NCBI RefSeq assembly: GCF_900198195.1
Contig: NZ_LT899436.1
Span: forward strand, 4,120,001-4,184,000
Origin: Tenacibaculum jejuense
Lineage (GTDB): Bacteria; Bacteroidota; Bacteroidia; Flavobacteriales; Flavobacteriaceae
Direction: 5' to 3'
Length of the DNA: 64,000 nucleotides
Shown: piece by piece, positions 9,469-18,928 of the stretch
Numbering within the stretch: position 1 is the stretch's first letter
How the letters are laid out: each line of letters begins with the position of its first letter
Position numbers and translations under genes: made by a program
Notes under the pieces: generated by a model
The model's input: the letters and a program-made list of their open reading frames with translations, nothing else
The model's database searches: none
What the model was told of the DNA's origin: nothing

Positions 9469-9500
9469 AAAAGAGGCTGGAATTTTCAGCCTCTTTTTTT
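9469..9500 (+). terminator. Intrinsic terminator after rpsO
   Basis: Eleven-base stem (9469-9479 with 9487-9497), 7-base loop, then a T run. It lies between rpsO and pnp, so it may partly uncouple them. Confidence 0.88.
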
Positions 9501-9617
9501 ATTATCTTAGCGAAAGTTGTTTTAACTTTTTAAACTTAAAACTTCCATTGAAATAACAACAACACACACACAACACAACTACAACTAACAACGTAATTTA
9601 TTTGAAAAAAACACTTT

Positions 9618-11846
9618 ATGATTCCAAAAGTATTTAGCCAAGTTATTGAACTTGGAGATGGAAGAACCATTACCTTAGAGACAGGAAAGTTAGCAAAACA
9701 AGCAGATGGTTCTGTTGTTGTAAGTATGGGAGATACCATGATTTTAGCTACTGTAGTTTCGGCAAGAGAAGCTAATCCTGGAATTGACTTTTTACCACTT
9801 ACCGTAGACTATAGAGAGAAATTTGCCGCAGCGGGTAGATACCCAGGTGGTTTTATGAAACGTGAAGCTAGACCAAGCAACGAAGAAATTCTTACAATGC
9901 GTTTAGTAGACAGGGTATTACGTCCATTATTCCCAAAAGATTATCATGCAGAAACTCAGGTGATGATGCAATTAATGTCTCATGATCCAGAAGTTATGCC
10001 AGATGCTTTAGCTGGTTTAGCTGCATCAACTGCAATTCAATTATCTGATATTCCTTTTGAAGCTCCTATTTCTGAAGTAAGAGTTGTAAGAGTAAACGGA
10101 GAATTTATTATTAACCCTAGTCCTGCTCAATTAAAAGAAGCTGATATCGACTTAATGGTTGGTGCTTCTAAAGACTTCGTTGCGATGGTAGAAGGTGAAA
10201 TGGATGAAGTTTCAGAAGAAGAAATGGCAGATGCTATTCGTGTAGCACATGAAGCTATCAAGTTACAATGTGAAGCACAAGAAGCATTAGTAAGTCAGGT
10301 AGGTAAAAAAGAAACTCGTGAATACGAGGCTGCTGTTACTGATGAAGAGTTAGAAGAAAAAATTAAAGCTGCAGCTTACGATAAATGTTACGAAATTGCT
10401 AAAAAAGGAACTTCTAAAAAAGAAAGAGGTCAAGCTTTTTCTGAAGTAAAAGACGAAGTTTTAGCTTTATTTTCTGAAGAGGAATTAGAAGAAAAAGGAG
10501 ATTTAATCTCTAAGTATTTCAGTAAAGCTCACAAAGCAGCAGTTCGTGATTTAACATTAAATGAAGGTTTACGTTTAGATGGACGTACAACTACAGATAT
10601 AAGACCGATTTGGTGTGAAGTAGATTATTTACCAAGAACTCATGGTTCATCTATCTTTACACGTGGAGAAACTCAAGCATTAGCAACAGTCACTTTAGGT
10701 ACTTCTAGAGATGCTAATATGATTGATTCTCCAACAATTCAAGATGAAGAGCGTTTTTATTTACACTATAACTTCCCTCCATTTTCAACTGGAGAAGCTC
10801 GTCCAATTCGTGGAACTTCTCGTCGTGAAATAGGACACGGAAACTTAGCACAAAGAGCTTTAAAAGGTATGGTTCCTGAAGATTGTCCATATACTGTTCG
10901 TGTGGTTTCTGAAGTTTTAGAAAGTAACGGATCGTCTTCTATGGCAACAGTTTGTTCTGGTACAATGGCATTAATGGATGCTGGAGTTCAGCTTAAAAAA
11001 CCAGTTTCTGGTATTGCTATGGGATTAATCTCTGATGGTGATCGTTATGCCGTTTTATCTGATATCTTAGGTGATGAAGATCATTTAGGTGATATGGATT
11101 TTAAGGTAACAGGAACTGCTGATGGAATTACTGCTTGTCAGATGGATATTAAGATTAAAGGTTTATCGTATGAAATCTTAGTAAATGCATTAAAACAAGC
11201 TCGTGATGGTCGTTTACATATCTTAGAAAAATTAACAGATACAATTGCAACTCCAAATACTTCAGTAAAAGCTCACGCTCCAAAAATGGTTACTGTTCGT
11301 ATTGCAGGAGATTATATTGGTGCTATGATTGGACCTGGTGGTAAACATATTCAAGAATTACAAAAGGAAACAGAAACTACTATTGTAATTAATGAAGATG
11401 AAGTTACTGAAGAAGGAATTGTAGAAATTTTAGGTACAAGCCAAGAAGGTATTGATAAAGTTTTAGAGCGAGTTAAAGCGATTACTTTTAAACCTGAAAA
11501 AGGAAGTGTTTACGAAACTAAAGTGATTAAGATTTTAGAATTTGGTGCTGTAGTTGAATATACAGAAGCTCCTGGTAATGAAGTTTTATTACACATTTCT
11601 GAATTAGCTTGGGAACGCACTAAAGATGTTAACGATGTAGTAAAAATCGGTGACATTATTGATGTGAAGTACTTTGGTGTAGATCCTAAAACTCGTAAAG
11701 AGAAAGTATCTAGAAAAGCTTTATTACCAAAGCCTGAAGGATATGTTTCTAAACCAAGAAATAACGACAACAAAGGTAGAGATAATCGTAACCGTGATAA
11801 TCGCAGAGACGATAGAAAACCTAGAACAGAAAAGAAAGAAAGTTAA
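9618..11846 (+). CDS. pnp: Polyribonucleotide nucleotidyltransferase (PNPase)
   Basis: 742 residues. 3'-5' phosphorolytic exoribonuclease of mRNA decay. Order of domains: RNase PH 1 (about 10-140), helical domain, RNase PH 2 (about 325-540, with [15 protein letters not shown] and the catalytic region [15 protein letters not shown]), KH ([14 protein letters not shown], about 575) and S1 (about 630-700). The C-terminus is an Arg/Asn/Asp-rich tail of about 30 residues, likely disordered and RNA-binding. A TATCTTAG sequence at 9503 is one base off the -7 consensus. Terminator at 11866. Confidence 0.97.
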   Translation: MIPKVFSQVIELGDGRTITLETGKLAKQADGSVVVSMGDTMILATVVSAREANPGIDFLPLTVDYREKFAAAGRYPGGFMKREARPSNEEILTMRLVDRVLRPLFPKDYHAETQVMMQLMSHDPEVMPDALAGLAASTAIQLSDIPFEAPISEVRVVRVNGEFIINPSPAQLKEADIDLMVGASKDFVAMVEGEMDEVSEEEMADAIRVAHEAIKLQCEAQEALVSQVGKKETREYEAAVTDEELEEKIKAAAYDKCYEIAKKGTSKKERGQAFSEVKDEVLALFSEEELEEKGDLISKYFSKAHKAAVRDLTLNEGLRLDGRTTTDIRPIWCEVDYLPRTHGSSIFTRGETQALATVTLGTSRDANMIDSPTIQDEERFYLHYNFPPFSTGEARPIRGTSRREIGHGNLAQRALKGMVPEDCPYTVRVVSEVLESNGSSSMATVCSGTMALMDAGVQLKKPVSGIAMGLISDGDRYAVLSDILGDEDHLGDMDFKVTGTADGITACQMDIKIKGLSYEILVNALKQARDGRLHILEKLTDTIATPNTSVKAHAPKMVTVRIAGDYIGAMIGPGGKHIQELQKETETTIVINEDEVTEEGIVEILGTSQEGIDKVLERVKAITFKPEKGSVYETKVIKILEFGAVVEYTEAPGNEVLLHISELAWERTKDVNDVVKIGDIIDVKYFGVDPKTRKEKVSRKALLPKPEGYVSKPRNNDNKGRDNRNRDNRRDDRKPRTEKKES

Positions 11847-11865
11847 TTTTCTATTCTTACAAATA

Positions 11866-11899
11866 AAAAAAATCGTCAATAAATTGACGATTTTTTTTT
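11866..11899. terminator. Bidirectional intrinsic terminator between pnp and the beta-helix gene
   Basis: Perfect stem ATCGTCAAT/ATTGACGAT (11872-11880 with 11883-11891), with an A run before and a T run after, serving both convergent genes. Confidence 0.88.
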
Positions 11900-11903
11900 G
11901 CTC

Positions 11904-14042
11904 TTATTTCTTTACTAATATCTTATTACTGATTCCATCTGGTAGAATCACTTTTACTAGATAATTTCCTGTGGTTAAAGTTGAAATTGGTATCGTCACT
12001 TTTCCATCAATCACTTTTTCTTCAATATCAAACGATTCAACTTTATTTCCTAACATTGAATATATCTCAATTGATGAATTGCTGAAGTCTAGAGAATTCT
12101 TAAAACTCACATTTAATATATCATGAGCAGGATTCGGATACATAATTTCAATAGCATCATCTTTAACTATATCTTCTGAACTTAAAGTACTTCCTGTATC
12201 TTCAATAGCATATACTCCAGCTGTCCAAGCAGTACCATTATACTCGTAAGCTCCCAAATCTGGAGCTGTTCCGTTAAATGATTTTGCAAAACCAGAAACC
12301 ACCACACCTTTATCTACTACTAAACCAGTTTCAGTAGGAAGAAAATTTTGTGCATCAGCATCTACAAAAGGAGAAGCAGCACTAATTAAATTATCTTTTA
12401 CATCAAAACCAGTTTCATCAAACCAATCGCCTACGTTAGAGTAGTTATTATAAACTCTGTTATTCTTTTGTTCATAACCGTTAACCCAAGAAGCCATAGC
12501 TTGACCACAATTCCATAATGTATTATGAAAAAAATCTAAATTCCAATTTGCCCAATTTACTTGATAACCAGACCATGACACATTCCACACTACATTATGA
12601 TGTACTACATATCCTTTACTATTATTATCTAAATAAATTCCTGCAGCTTTTGTTCCTGCATAAGTTGGTGGTTTAGAATCGTGAAACCAATTATGATGTA
12701 CTTCAGTTCCTTTTAAATCATTATTTCCTACTGTGTAAAACACACCAGAATCTGCATTAATTAGTTGTGATTTAGAAACATCGTTATATGCGACTTCACA
12801 AGTATTTCCACTAACATAAATCCCATCTCTTCCAGAATTGAAAACTCTGTTTTTTAATATTTTCACGTTATTGGCAGTAGATCTAATTGGAGTAGCATGA
12901 ATTCCTAGATAATCAATATTAGAAATCGTATTCTTTTCAATAATAGAATTATGTGCTCCCGCCCAATTCTGAATTGAAATTCCGTTAGCCGAACTGTGAT
13001 TTATTCTACAATTTCTCACAATTGTACTCGGACCTAAAACTTCAATAGCAGACTCACCTACTCCAGCGGAAGTACTTGCTAAATTATCGAAACCTTCACT
13101 TCCATGGATTACTTCATTATTTTCGAAAACATTAAAGTCTCCTCTAATTTTTACACTTCCTCCGAAAAACTTAATTCCTTCAATTTTAATGTAATTACCT
13201 CTTAATTCTGCAGTAAATTTATGTGTAGCATATTCTACAGTATCATCATTAGGTTTTGAACCATCTGCTGTTTGAAAATATAATGTTTTAGCACTTTCAT
13301 CATAATACCATTCTCTAGCATAATCTAAAGCCTCTAGCTTATTAAATAAATATAATTGACCTCTATGTCCGTTTCTTAAAATAGTTGGATTGTGTGGATC
13401 AAAAGGCCATTTGGTAATATCTACACCTCCATGTTCAACTCTCGTTGTTGTACTACTTGTAATTCTTCTTGTCCAACTCGTTCCAGAATGTCCTCCAATG
13501 TAATACACTAAACCACCAGTCCAATCAAAATCTGGAACTTCGGTTAACGTAAAAAAGTTGTTTCCTCCACTTTCTATAAACTTACAATCTACTGTAAATC
13601 TATTATTGTCTTCATTATTTGGCCATCTTGCCAAATCCATATGAGCTTGGTTATGATATACATTTCTAAATCTTTCTTCAATAAACATATCTACAGATGT
13701 CTTATAAATATTTCCTGAATGTAATTGCCAACCATTGATAAAAGTAGTTGCTTTTATAGTTACATTTTCTCCGTCTGCAGCTTTAAATGTCAAATAATTT
13801 CCTGCTGCTCCATTTTTATTCACAGATAATTGTTCTTCATAAACACCTCCGCGAATAATACAAGTGCTACCAGGAGACATTACCGATACAGCTTTATTAA
13901 ATGTTTTAAAAGGATTACTTTCTGTTCCTGTATTACTGTCATCTCCATTTGTTGCTACATAATATGTATTTTGAGCAAATAACAATAAGTTAGGAATGGT
14001 AAAAAGTAATACAAAAACTAGTTTAGTTTTGTTGATTTTCAT
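11904..14042 (-). CDS. Secreted parallel beta-helix protein with T9SS sorting domain
   Basis: 712 residues. Sec signal peptide (MKINKTK then a hydrophobic stretch to LLFAQ). Next a DUF1565-type start of a right-handed beta-helix (YYVATNGDDSNTGTESNPF, about residue 27), then many helix turns with N-rich ladders up to about residue 590, as in polysaccharide lyases and other surface glycan-active proteins. The last ~80 residues (YPNPAHDILNV ... GNYLVKVILPDG) form a type A T9SS C-terminal domain, so the protein should be secreted across the outer membrane. No catalytic residues can be assigned; a role as a polysaccharide lyase is only a guess. Isolated single gene. Confidence 0.85.
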   Translation of the reverse strand: MKINKTKLVFVLLFTIPNLLLFAQNTYYVATNGDDSNTGTESNPFKTFNKAVSVMSPGSTCIIRGGVYEEQLSVNKNGAAGNYLTFKAADGENVTIKATTFINGWQLHSGNIYKTSVDMFIEERFRNVYHNQAHMDLARWPNNEDNNRFTVDCKFIESGGNNFFTLTEVPDFDWTGGLVYYIGGHSGTSWTRRITSSTTTRVEHGGVDITKWPFDPHNPTILRNGHRGQLYLFNKLEALDYAREWYYDESAKTLYFQTADGSKPNDDTVEYATHKFTAELRGNYIKIEGIKFFGGSVKIRGDFNVFENNEVIHGSEGFDNLASTSAGVGESAIEVLGPSTIVRNCRINHSSANGISIQNWAGAHNSIIEKNTISNIDYLGIHATPIRSTANNVKILKNRVFNSGRDGIYVSGNTCEVAYNDVSKSQLINADSGVFYTVGNNDLKGTEVHHNWFHDSKPPTYAGTKAAGIYLDNNSKGYVVHHNVVWNVSWSGYQVNWANWNLDFFHNTLWNCGQAMASWVNGYEQKNNRVYNNYSNVGDWFDETGFDVKDNLISAASPFVDADAQNFLPTETGLVVDKGVVVSGFAKSFNGTAPDLGAYEYNGTAWTAGVYAIEDTGSTLSSEDIVKDDAIEIMYPNPAHDILNVSFKNSLDFSNSSIEIYSMLGNKVESFDIEEKVIDGKVTIPISTLTTGNYLVKVILPDGISNKILVKK

Positions 14043-14171
14043 GATTTTAGGGATTGATTATACTAGCAAACGTCGTCACAATTTTTTTAGTGTACACTGT
14101 TTAAAAAAACAACTTAAAAATTTAAATTAATCCTATAAGGTTTTGTTTCTTTGCCTAACGAAATAAAGGCA

Positions 14172-15302
14172 TTGAGAATACAACGTATTACATATTTATC
14201 ATTAGGTACTAATCAAGGAAATAAGACTGAAAATCTTCAAAATGCAATTGATTTAATTGCTGAAGAAGTCGGTTCTATTTTAAAAATTGCTTCTATTTAT
14301 GAAACTGCTTCTTGGGGTTTTGATAGCAACGATTTTTATAACACGTGTATTAAAGTTTCTACGTATTTACCACCTGAACAACTTATTCAGAAACTTTTAT
14401 GGATAGAAAAGGAATTGGGAAGAGTTAGAAAAACTTCTGATTCTTATGCTGATCGATTAATTGATTTGGATGTATTATTATTTGAGGATGAAATTATTTT
14501 TACTCCAGAATTAATTGTTCCACATCCTAGAATGTTGGATCGTAAATTTGCCTTAGCTCCACTTGCTGAAATCGCTAAAAATGTAATTCATCCTATAGCT
14601 AAAAAACAAATAGTGAACTGTTTAAAAGAATGTTCAGATACTTCTGAAATTAAACAGTTAGATATTGTTTTAGAAAGACCAATTCCTATTTCTGAACAAT
14701 ACAATTACATTGCTATTGAGGGAAATATTGGTGCAGGAAAAACGACTTTAGCTACTATGATTTCTAATGATTTTAATGCTAAAATTGTTTTAGAACGTTT
14801 TGCTGATAATCCGTTTTTACCAAAATTTTACGAAGATCAGGAGCGTTATGCTTTTCCTTTAGAAATGAGTTTTTTGGCTGATCGCTATCAACAACTTTCT
14901 GATGATTTAGCTCAATTTGATTTGTTTAAAAACTTTGTAATTTCTGATTATTACATTTTCAAATCATTGATTTTTGCTCAAGTTACTTTACAAAATGATG
15001 AGTATAAATTATATCGAAAAATGTTTGATCTTATGTATAAGGAAATTGTAAAGCCAGATTTGTATGTGTATTTGTATCAGAATACAGATCGATTATTGCA
15101 GAATATAGAGAAACGTGGGCGTGAATACGAGCAAAATATTGAAGCTTCTTATTTAGAGAAAATTCATGATGGTTACAGTAACTTTATAAAAACACAGCAA
15201 AATTTAAATATTTTAGTGATAGATGTTTCTGAGTTAGACTTTGTACAAAATAAAGAAGACTATAAAACTATCATAAAAAAAATCAAGGAATACCGTCCTT
15301 GA
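14172..15302 (+). CDS. folK: Fusion of HPPK (FolK) and deoxynucleoside kinase
   Basis: 376 residues from the TTG at 14172, chosen because it gives a short HPPK leader (RIQRITYLSLGTNQG); a TTG at 14151 would add 7 residues. Residues about 5-155 are 6-hydroxymethyl-7,8-dihydropterin pyrophosphokinase of folate synthesis (SLGTNQGNK, TASWG, ADRLIDLDVLLF, VPHPRM). Residues about 178-376 are a deoxynucleoside kinase (P-loop EGNIGAGKTT, KRGREYEQNI). Both active sites look intact. The fusion is seen in other Bacteroidota, to my knowledge. The 3' end also carries a terminator for the opposite-strand gene. Confidence 0.92.
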   Translation: MRIQRITYLSLGTNQGNKTENLQNAIDLIAEEVGSILKIASIYETASWGFDSNDFYNTCIKVSTYLPPEQLIQKLLWIEKELGRVRKTSDSYADRLIDLDVLLFEDEIIFTPELIVPHPRMLDRKFALAPLAEIAKNVIHPIAKKQIVNCLKECSDTSEIKQLDIVLERPIPISEQYNYIAIEGNIGAGKTTLATMISNDFNAKIVLERFADNPFLPKFYEDQERYAFPLEMSFLADRYQQLSDDLAQFDLFKNFVISDYYIFKSLIFAQVTLQNDEYKLYRKMFDLMYKEIVKPDLYVYLYQNTDRLLQNIEKRGREYEQNIEASYLEKIHDGYSNFIKTQQNLNILVIDVSELDFVQNKEDYKTIIKKIKEYRP

Positions 15303-15304
15303 TT
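15275..15304 (-). terminator. Minus-strand terminator inside the 3' end of the folK fusion
   Basis: Perfect AATCAAGG/CCTTGATT stem (15281-15288 with 15297-15304). Read on the minus strand it is followed by eight T (15282-15275); on the plus strand there is no good T run. So it should stop the minus-strand lipoprotein gene. Confidence 0.75.
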
Positions 15305-15312
15305 ATATTAAG

Positions 15313-15660
15313 TTATTTAATCTCAACTGTATCTTTTTTAAGAATCACTGTAATATCTTTATTTGGAGGAATTCCTTTGGAATAATAACCAAACGAATAT
15401 ATTTGATTAGAATAAGTTTCATCAGTTTTTAACATCATTATTCCATCAGTTTTAGTTTTAAGCTCATTAAAATCGATGAAAAAACTTTGTGATTCTCCTT
15501 CGTTAATTTTCTCCAATAACTCTGAACTAAAACCTGTTTCAATACTAATATTTTCTAAAGTTTTTCCACTTTCATTAATAACATGTATTGTTGTACCGTT
15601 TTTACAAGAGAAACAAAACCCAATTAAAATAATCAATAAATAATATTTTATACTTTTCAT
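15313..15660 (-). CDS. Small putative lipoprotein, unknown function
   Basis: 115 residues, family not recognised. Short lipoprotein signal peptide with lipobox CFSC (Cys at about residue 19), followed by a compact beta-rich domain (TTIHVINESGKTLENISIE and a closing KDITVILKKD). It starts 12 bases after the interrupted gene upstream on the same strand and probably shares its transcript. It ends at a terminator embedded in the folK fusion. It resembles in layout the small lipoprotein at 52468 (IHVINES versus LSVKNNS openings), but homology is not established. Confidence 0.7.
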   Translation of the reverse strand: MKSIKYYLLIILIGFCFSCKNGTTIHVINESGKTLENISIETGFSSELLEKINEGESQSFFIDFNELKTKTDGIMMLKTDETYSNQIYSFGYYSKGIPPNKDITVILKKDTVEIK

Positions 15661-15672
15661 AGCTGTAATTCT

Positions 15673-16353
15673 TTAATTCTTATTCTTTATTAGTTTAAAA
15701 TTGACTTCAGTATTTTTTAATTCTATAAAATTATCCTCAAAATTTAAAATTTTATACGCTTGAATATCTCCCTTAATTGCCTTCGGGTGATAAAATCCTT
15801 GTGATTCGCTGTTGCTCATGTAAATTTCTAAAATATAATTTCTATCAGCTCTTAATACTAATATTTGTTTATCTAAAAATTCACCATCTATAAAAACCTC
15901 AACTTTGTCTTTGTAATGTCCTTTTTTTAAAACTAATGTTCTATTTCCATCTTTATCTTCATTTGCATCTACGAACTCTTTTTGCTCATTTAAATAATAA
16001 ATCATTACATTTTTTAATGGTTCTTCTTCAAGATTATACACATTAAACTCTAAAGTAATTGAATCTTTTTCATTAAAATAGCTTTTCGATTTAAAATAAC
16101 TATTCTCTTTAAGTGATGTTAAATTATAGTTCAAAAAGAGACTATCATTTTTTATTTTATAATTTCCTTTTCCTTTTGATGAAACTCCTAAATCACCACC
16201 TTTTTGAAAGGTAAAAACTCCACCTTTAAAAAATTCATACTTCTCATAACTAAATAAAATATCTCTGAGATAAACTCCTTCTTAAGTTTTCTGAGCATTA
16301 ATTTTATAAAAACCAATTAAAAAGGTTATGTATAAAAACGATTTTATTCTCAT
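15673..16353 (-). pseudogene. Exported protein gene interrupted by an in-frame stop
   Basis: A start at 16353 gives a good Sec signal peptide (MRIKSFLYITFLIGFYKINA then Q), then K-T and an in-frame TAA at 16284-16282. The same frame continues without another stop to 15673, giving a soluble beta-rich domain of about 200 residues (EGVYLRDILFSYEKYEFF onward). I read it as one gene of about 226 codons with a nonsense mutation right after the leader. A restart without signal peptide (TTG 16134) is possible but would leave the product in the cytoplasm. Family not recognised. A sequencing error is the main alternative. Confidence 0.65.
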
Positions 16354-16384
16354 CTTTTTTTAATAACAACTAAAATATAGATTT

Positions 16385-16440
16385 ATTACAAAACAAAAGT
16401 GCGGGTAAACCACACTTTTAATGTGGTTTATCCGCACTTT
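16385..16440 (-). terminator. Strong intrinsic terminator after gldC
   Basis: Nineteen-base-pair stem (16396-16414 with 16422-16440, one G-U pair) and 7-base loop; on the minus strand it is followed by a T-rich run. One of the longest hairpins in the window. Confidence 0.85.
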
Positions 16441-16466
16441 ATATACTTTAAAATTAAGTCTGAGAC

Positions 16467-16805
16467 TTACTTTTTAATCAGCTCTAATTTTTCTGCGAAA
16501 TAATCACAGAAATCACGCATAGTTGCGCCCATTTTAGTATCGTCTGTAGCACGTTCAAAAGTATCTGCCATAGAAACTAAAGTTTGATGAAAAAACTGCT
16601 TCATTTCATCTACAGGCATATCTTTTGTCCATAAATCCATACGCAATGTATCTTTTTTCTTATGATCCCATACAGACAACATAACAGCTTTAGATTCTGC
16701 TTCTTTTATGCCTCCATCTTCAGCGTTCCATGTAATCTCTTCAGGAACTCTATTTTCGTCTAATGCTATTTTAAATTTTATTTCAGAAGTATGTGCTATT
16801 GCCAT
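16467..16805 (-). CDS. gldC: Gliding motility protein GldC
   Basis: 112 residues, matching GldC of gliding Flavobacteriia in length and sequence character (HTSEIKFKIALDENRVPEEITW, LRMDLWTKDMPVDEMKQFFHQT). No signal peptide or membrane segment, so cytoplasmic. In F. johnsoniae GldC enhances gliding but is not strictly needed, as known from the family. It begins directly at the stop codon of gldB (TAAATG), a tight two-gene operon as in other flavobacteria. Followed by a strong terminator. Confidence 0.92.
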   Translation of the reverse strand: MAIAHTSEIKFKIALDENRVPEEITWNAEDGGIKEAESKAVMLSVWDHKKKDTLRMDLWTKDMPVDEMKQFFHQTLVSMADTFERATDDTKMGATMRDFCDYFAEKLELIKK

Positions 16806-17765
16806 TTATTTACGCTTAGGTTTGTACTTTGATTTTTTAAAAATTTCGTCTCCTCTTTTTGATAAAAGTTCCTGCAAAGATACGTCATTATTTTGCATGT
16901 AAGAACGAACTATTTGCCATCCTACCCAAGCTCCAATTCTACCTGGAGATAAATTATCTTCTCCTAAATAAAATTTAGAAAAAGGAGCAATATCTAAAAA
17001 GCGTTTGTTCAATTTACTATCAGTACTATATAATAAATCTCGCTCTATAAAATACTTCCAAATATCTTCTTCGCTATTTACTGCCCAGTCAAACTTTTCA
17101 GATGCGTAACCTATTTTTTCTTTATCTGAAATGTTAGGCAAATATCTATCGAGCAAATACAACTTTTTACCCTCGTAAATCATTTTATTAATAAAACTTC
17201 GCTCGGTATTTGGTGGTAATTGCACATTGACTATTGCATTTGCTGCATCTACTATAATATGATCTTCTGTATTATTTTGTTTTACATACTGCGGATAATC
17301 ATTATAAAACTCATGCGATGCTCCTAAATAACAATCTAAAGAAATCAACATAAAATCACCATTATAAACAACTCTATTATCATAATCTATATTTGTTAGC
17401 ATCGTAATTACAACTGGTGCTACAAACTTTTTGTTGTAATATGTAACATGCTGAAATAATGATTTTAATCTTTGAACCTGTGATGTAAAATCTGCATATT
17501 TCTTTTGAACTTCTGCAAAAAGCTCTTGTTCATCTTTATTTTGAATTTTATTTACCCAAACAGAATCGTTATTATGAGGAAAAAGTAATGGATACTTTTC
17601 TTTCACCTTTGACAAGGTTTTTTCAGTAGCTGTGTAAAAATCGATATCAAATCGATACAGCTTAGAATCTACTGTAATTTTAGACACATCTACTTTAAAT
17701 TTTTCTTCTTTTTTACAAGATAATATTATGAATCCTACAATAAAAAGGCATATAATTTTACGCAT
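16806..17765 (-). CDS. gldB: Gliding motility lipoprotein GldB
   Basis: 319 residues. Lipoprotein signal peptide with lipobox ILSC (Cys17). The remainder matches GldB: YRFDIDFYT near the start and a C-terminal PGRIGAWVGWQIVRSYM region, related to the metallopeptidase-like HExxH-lacking family. GldB is essential for gliding and T9SS function in F. johnsoniae. First gene of the gldBC pair and divergent from nadE, with which it shares a 58-base gap; gldB next to nadE is a conserved flavobacterial arrangement to my knowledge. Confidence 0.93.
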   Translation of the reverse strand: MRKIICLFIVGFIILSCKKEEKFKVDVSKITVDSKLYRFDIDFYTATEKTLSKVKEKYPLLFPHNNDSVWVNKIQNKDEQELFAEVQKKYADFTSQVQRLKSLFQHVTYYNKKFVAPVVITMLTNIDYDNRVVYNGDFMLISLDCYLGASHEFYNDYPQYVKQNNTEDHIIVDAANAIVNVQLPPNTERSFINKMIYEGKKLYLLDRYLPNISDKEKIGYASEKFDWAVNSEEDIWKYFIERDLLYSTDSKLNKRFLDIAPFSKFYLGEDNLSPGRIGAWVGWQIVRSYMQNNDVSLQELLSKRGDEIFKKSKYKPKRK

Positions 17766-17823
17766 GAAATCGCTATCTTTACGTTTAAAATATTAAACTT
17801 CGAATTTACTAAAATCGTATAAC

Positions 17824-18612
17824 ATGAATACACCTAAAGTTGCTGAACATATTACTAGCTGGTTAAAAGATTATGCTGAAAATGCGAAAGTAAAAGGATT
17901 TGTAGTTGGTGTTTCTGGAGGAATCGACTCTGCTGTAACATCATCTTTATGTGCCAGTACCGGATTACCAACTTTATGTGTAGAAATGCCAATTCACCAA
18001 GCACAAAGTCAAGTAAATCGTGCACAAGAGCATATTGCACAATTAAAAGAACGTTTTTCTAATGTTTCTGAAGCTAGAGTTAATTTAACATCTACTTTTG
18101 AAGATTTTAAAACCGTAACTCCAGAAGTTGAACAATCTGCTCAATTAGATTTAGCTTTGGCAAATACACGAGCACGTTTACGTATGACTACTTTATACTA
18201 TTTTGCTGGTTTACATGGATTATTAGTAGCTGGAACTGGTAATAAAGTAGAGGATTTTGGTGTTGGTTTCTACACAAAATATGGTGATGGAGGCGTAGAT
18301 TTAAGTCCGATTGCTGATTTAGTAAAATCTGAAGTATATGCTTTAGGTGAATATTTAAAAGTACCAGAATCTATTCAAAAAGCACAACCTACAGACGGAC
18401 TTTTTGGTGATAGCAGAACAGATGAAGATCAAATAGGAGCTTCTTATGATGAATTAGAATGGGCAATGAAAATGCAAGATGCAGGTAAAAAAGCCGATGA
18501 TTTTTCTGGTAGAGAAAAAGAAGTATTCAGTATTTACATTCGATTAAATACAATTAATCAACATAAAATGATTCCAATTCCAGTTTGTGAAATTCCAAAT
18601 GAATTAAAATAG
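17824..18612 (+). CDS. nadE: Ammonia-dependent NAD+ synthetase
   Basis: 262 residues, the short form without a glutaminase domain, so it should use ammonia. Amidates deamido-NAD+ to NAD+ in the cytoplasm. PP-loop GVSGGIDSA at residues 29-37, GTGNKVEDFGVGFYTKYGDGG and DLSPIADLVKSEVY are diagnostic. A TATCTTTA sequence at 17774-17781 is one base off the -7 consensus and could be its promoter. A terminator follows at 18655. Confidence 0.96.
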   Translation: MNTPKVAEHITSWLKDYAENAKVKGFVVGVSGGIDSAVTSSLCASTGLPTLCVEMPIHQAQSQVNRAQEHIAQLKERFSNVSEARVNLTSTFEDFKTVTPEVEQSAQLDLALANTRARLRMTTLYYFAGLHGLLVAGTGNKVEDFGVGFYTKYGDGGVDLSPIADLVKSEVYALGEYLKVPESIQKAQPTDGLFGDSRTDEDQIGASYDELEWAMKMQDAGKKADDFSGREKEVFSIYIRLNTINQHKMIPIPVCEIPNELK

Positions 18613-18654
18613 AAATTCATTTCTGTACAACTAACTGTTTTAAAACACATAAAA

Positions 18655-18687
18655 ATAAAAAACCATATAAAAATATATGGTTTTTTT
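18655..18687. terminator. Bidirectional intrinsic terminator after nadE
   Basis: Stem of about 13 pairs centred on ACCATATA/TATATGGT, flanked by A and T runs; could also end a minus-strand transcript of the small ORF at 18708. Confidence 0.85.
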
Positions 18688-18707
18688 GTTTTTTACTGAT
18701 TACCAAA

Positions 18708-18839
18708 CTACAATAAGTTAGCTGAAATCATTAATTGTTTAATTTTTTTATACGCTTTTTTCTTGTGTCCATTTGAAATTTGAAATGGTAGTTCAATGAA
18801 CAACACGATCAATTGACCAATTTGGAGCAATTTTCTCAT
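18708..18839 (-). CDS. Possible 43-residue small protein
   Basis: ATG at 18839 opens 43 codons: a hydrophobic N-terminal half (IGQLIVLFIEL) and a basic middle (HKKKAYKKIK). A TATATTCG sequence about 50 bases upstream on the minus strand is one base off the -7 consensus, and the hairpin at 18655 would terminate such a transcript. It fills most of the 316-base gap between nadE and dnaG. No family recognised; it could be noncoding. Confidence 0.3.
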   Translation of the reverse strand: MRKLLQIGQLIVLFIELPFQISNGHKKKAYKKIKQLMISANLL

Positions 18840-18928
18840 AGTTTTATAGATTTATTTCTGATTCTTTTTGTTTCTGTTTCTTTTCTTTCGGACTACGAAT
18901 ATATAAAAAAATGTTAAAAATCAAAAAG

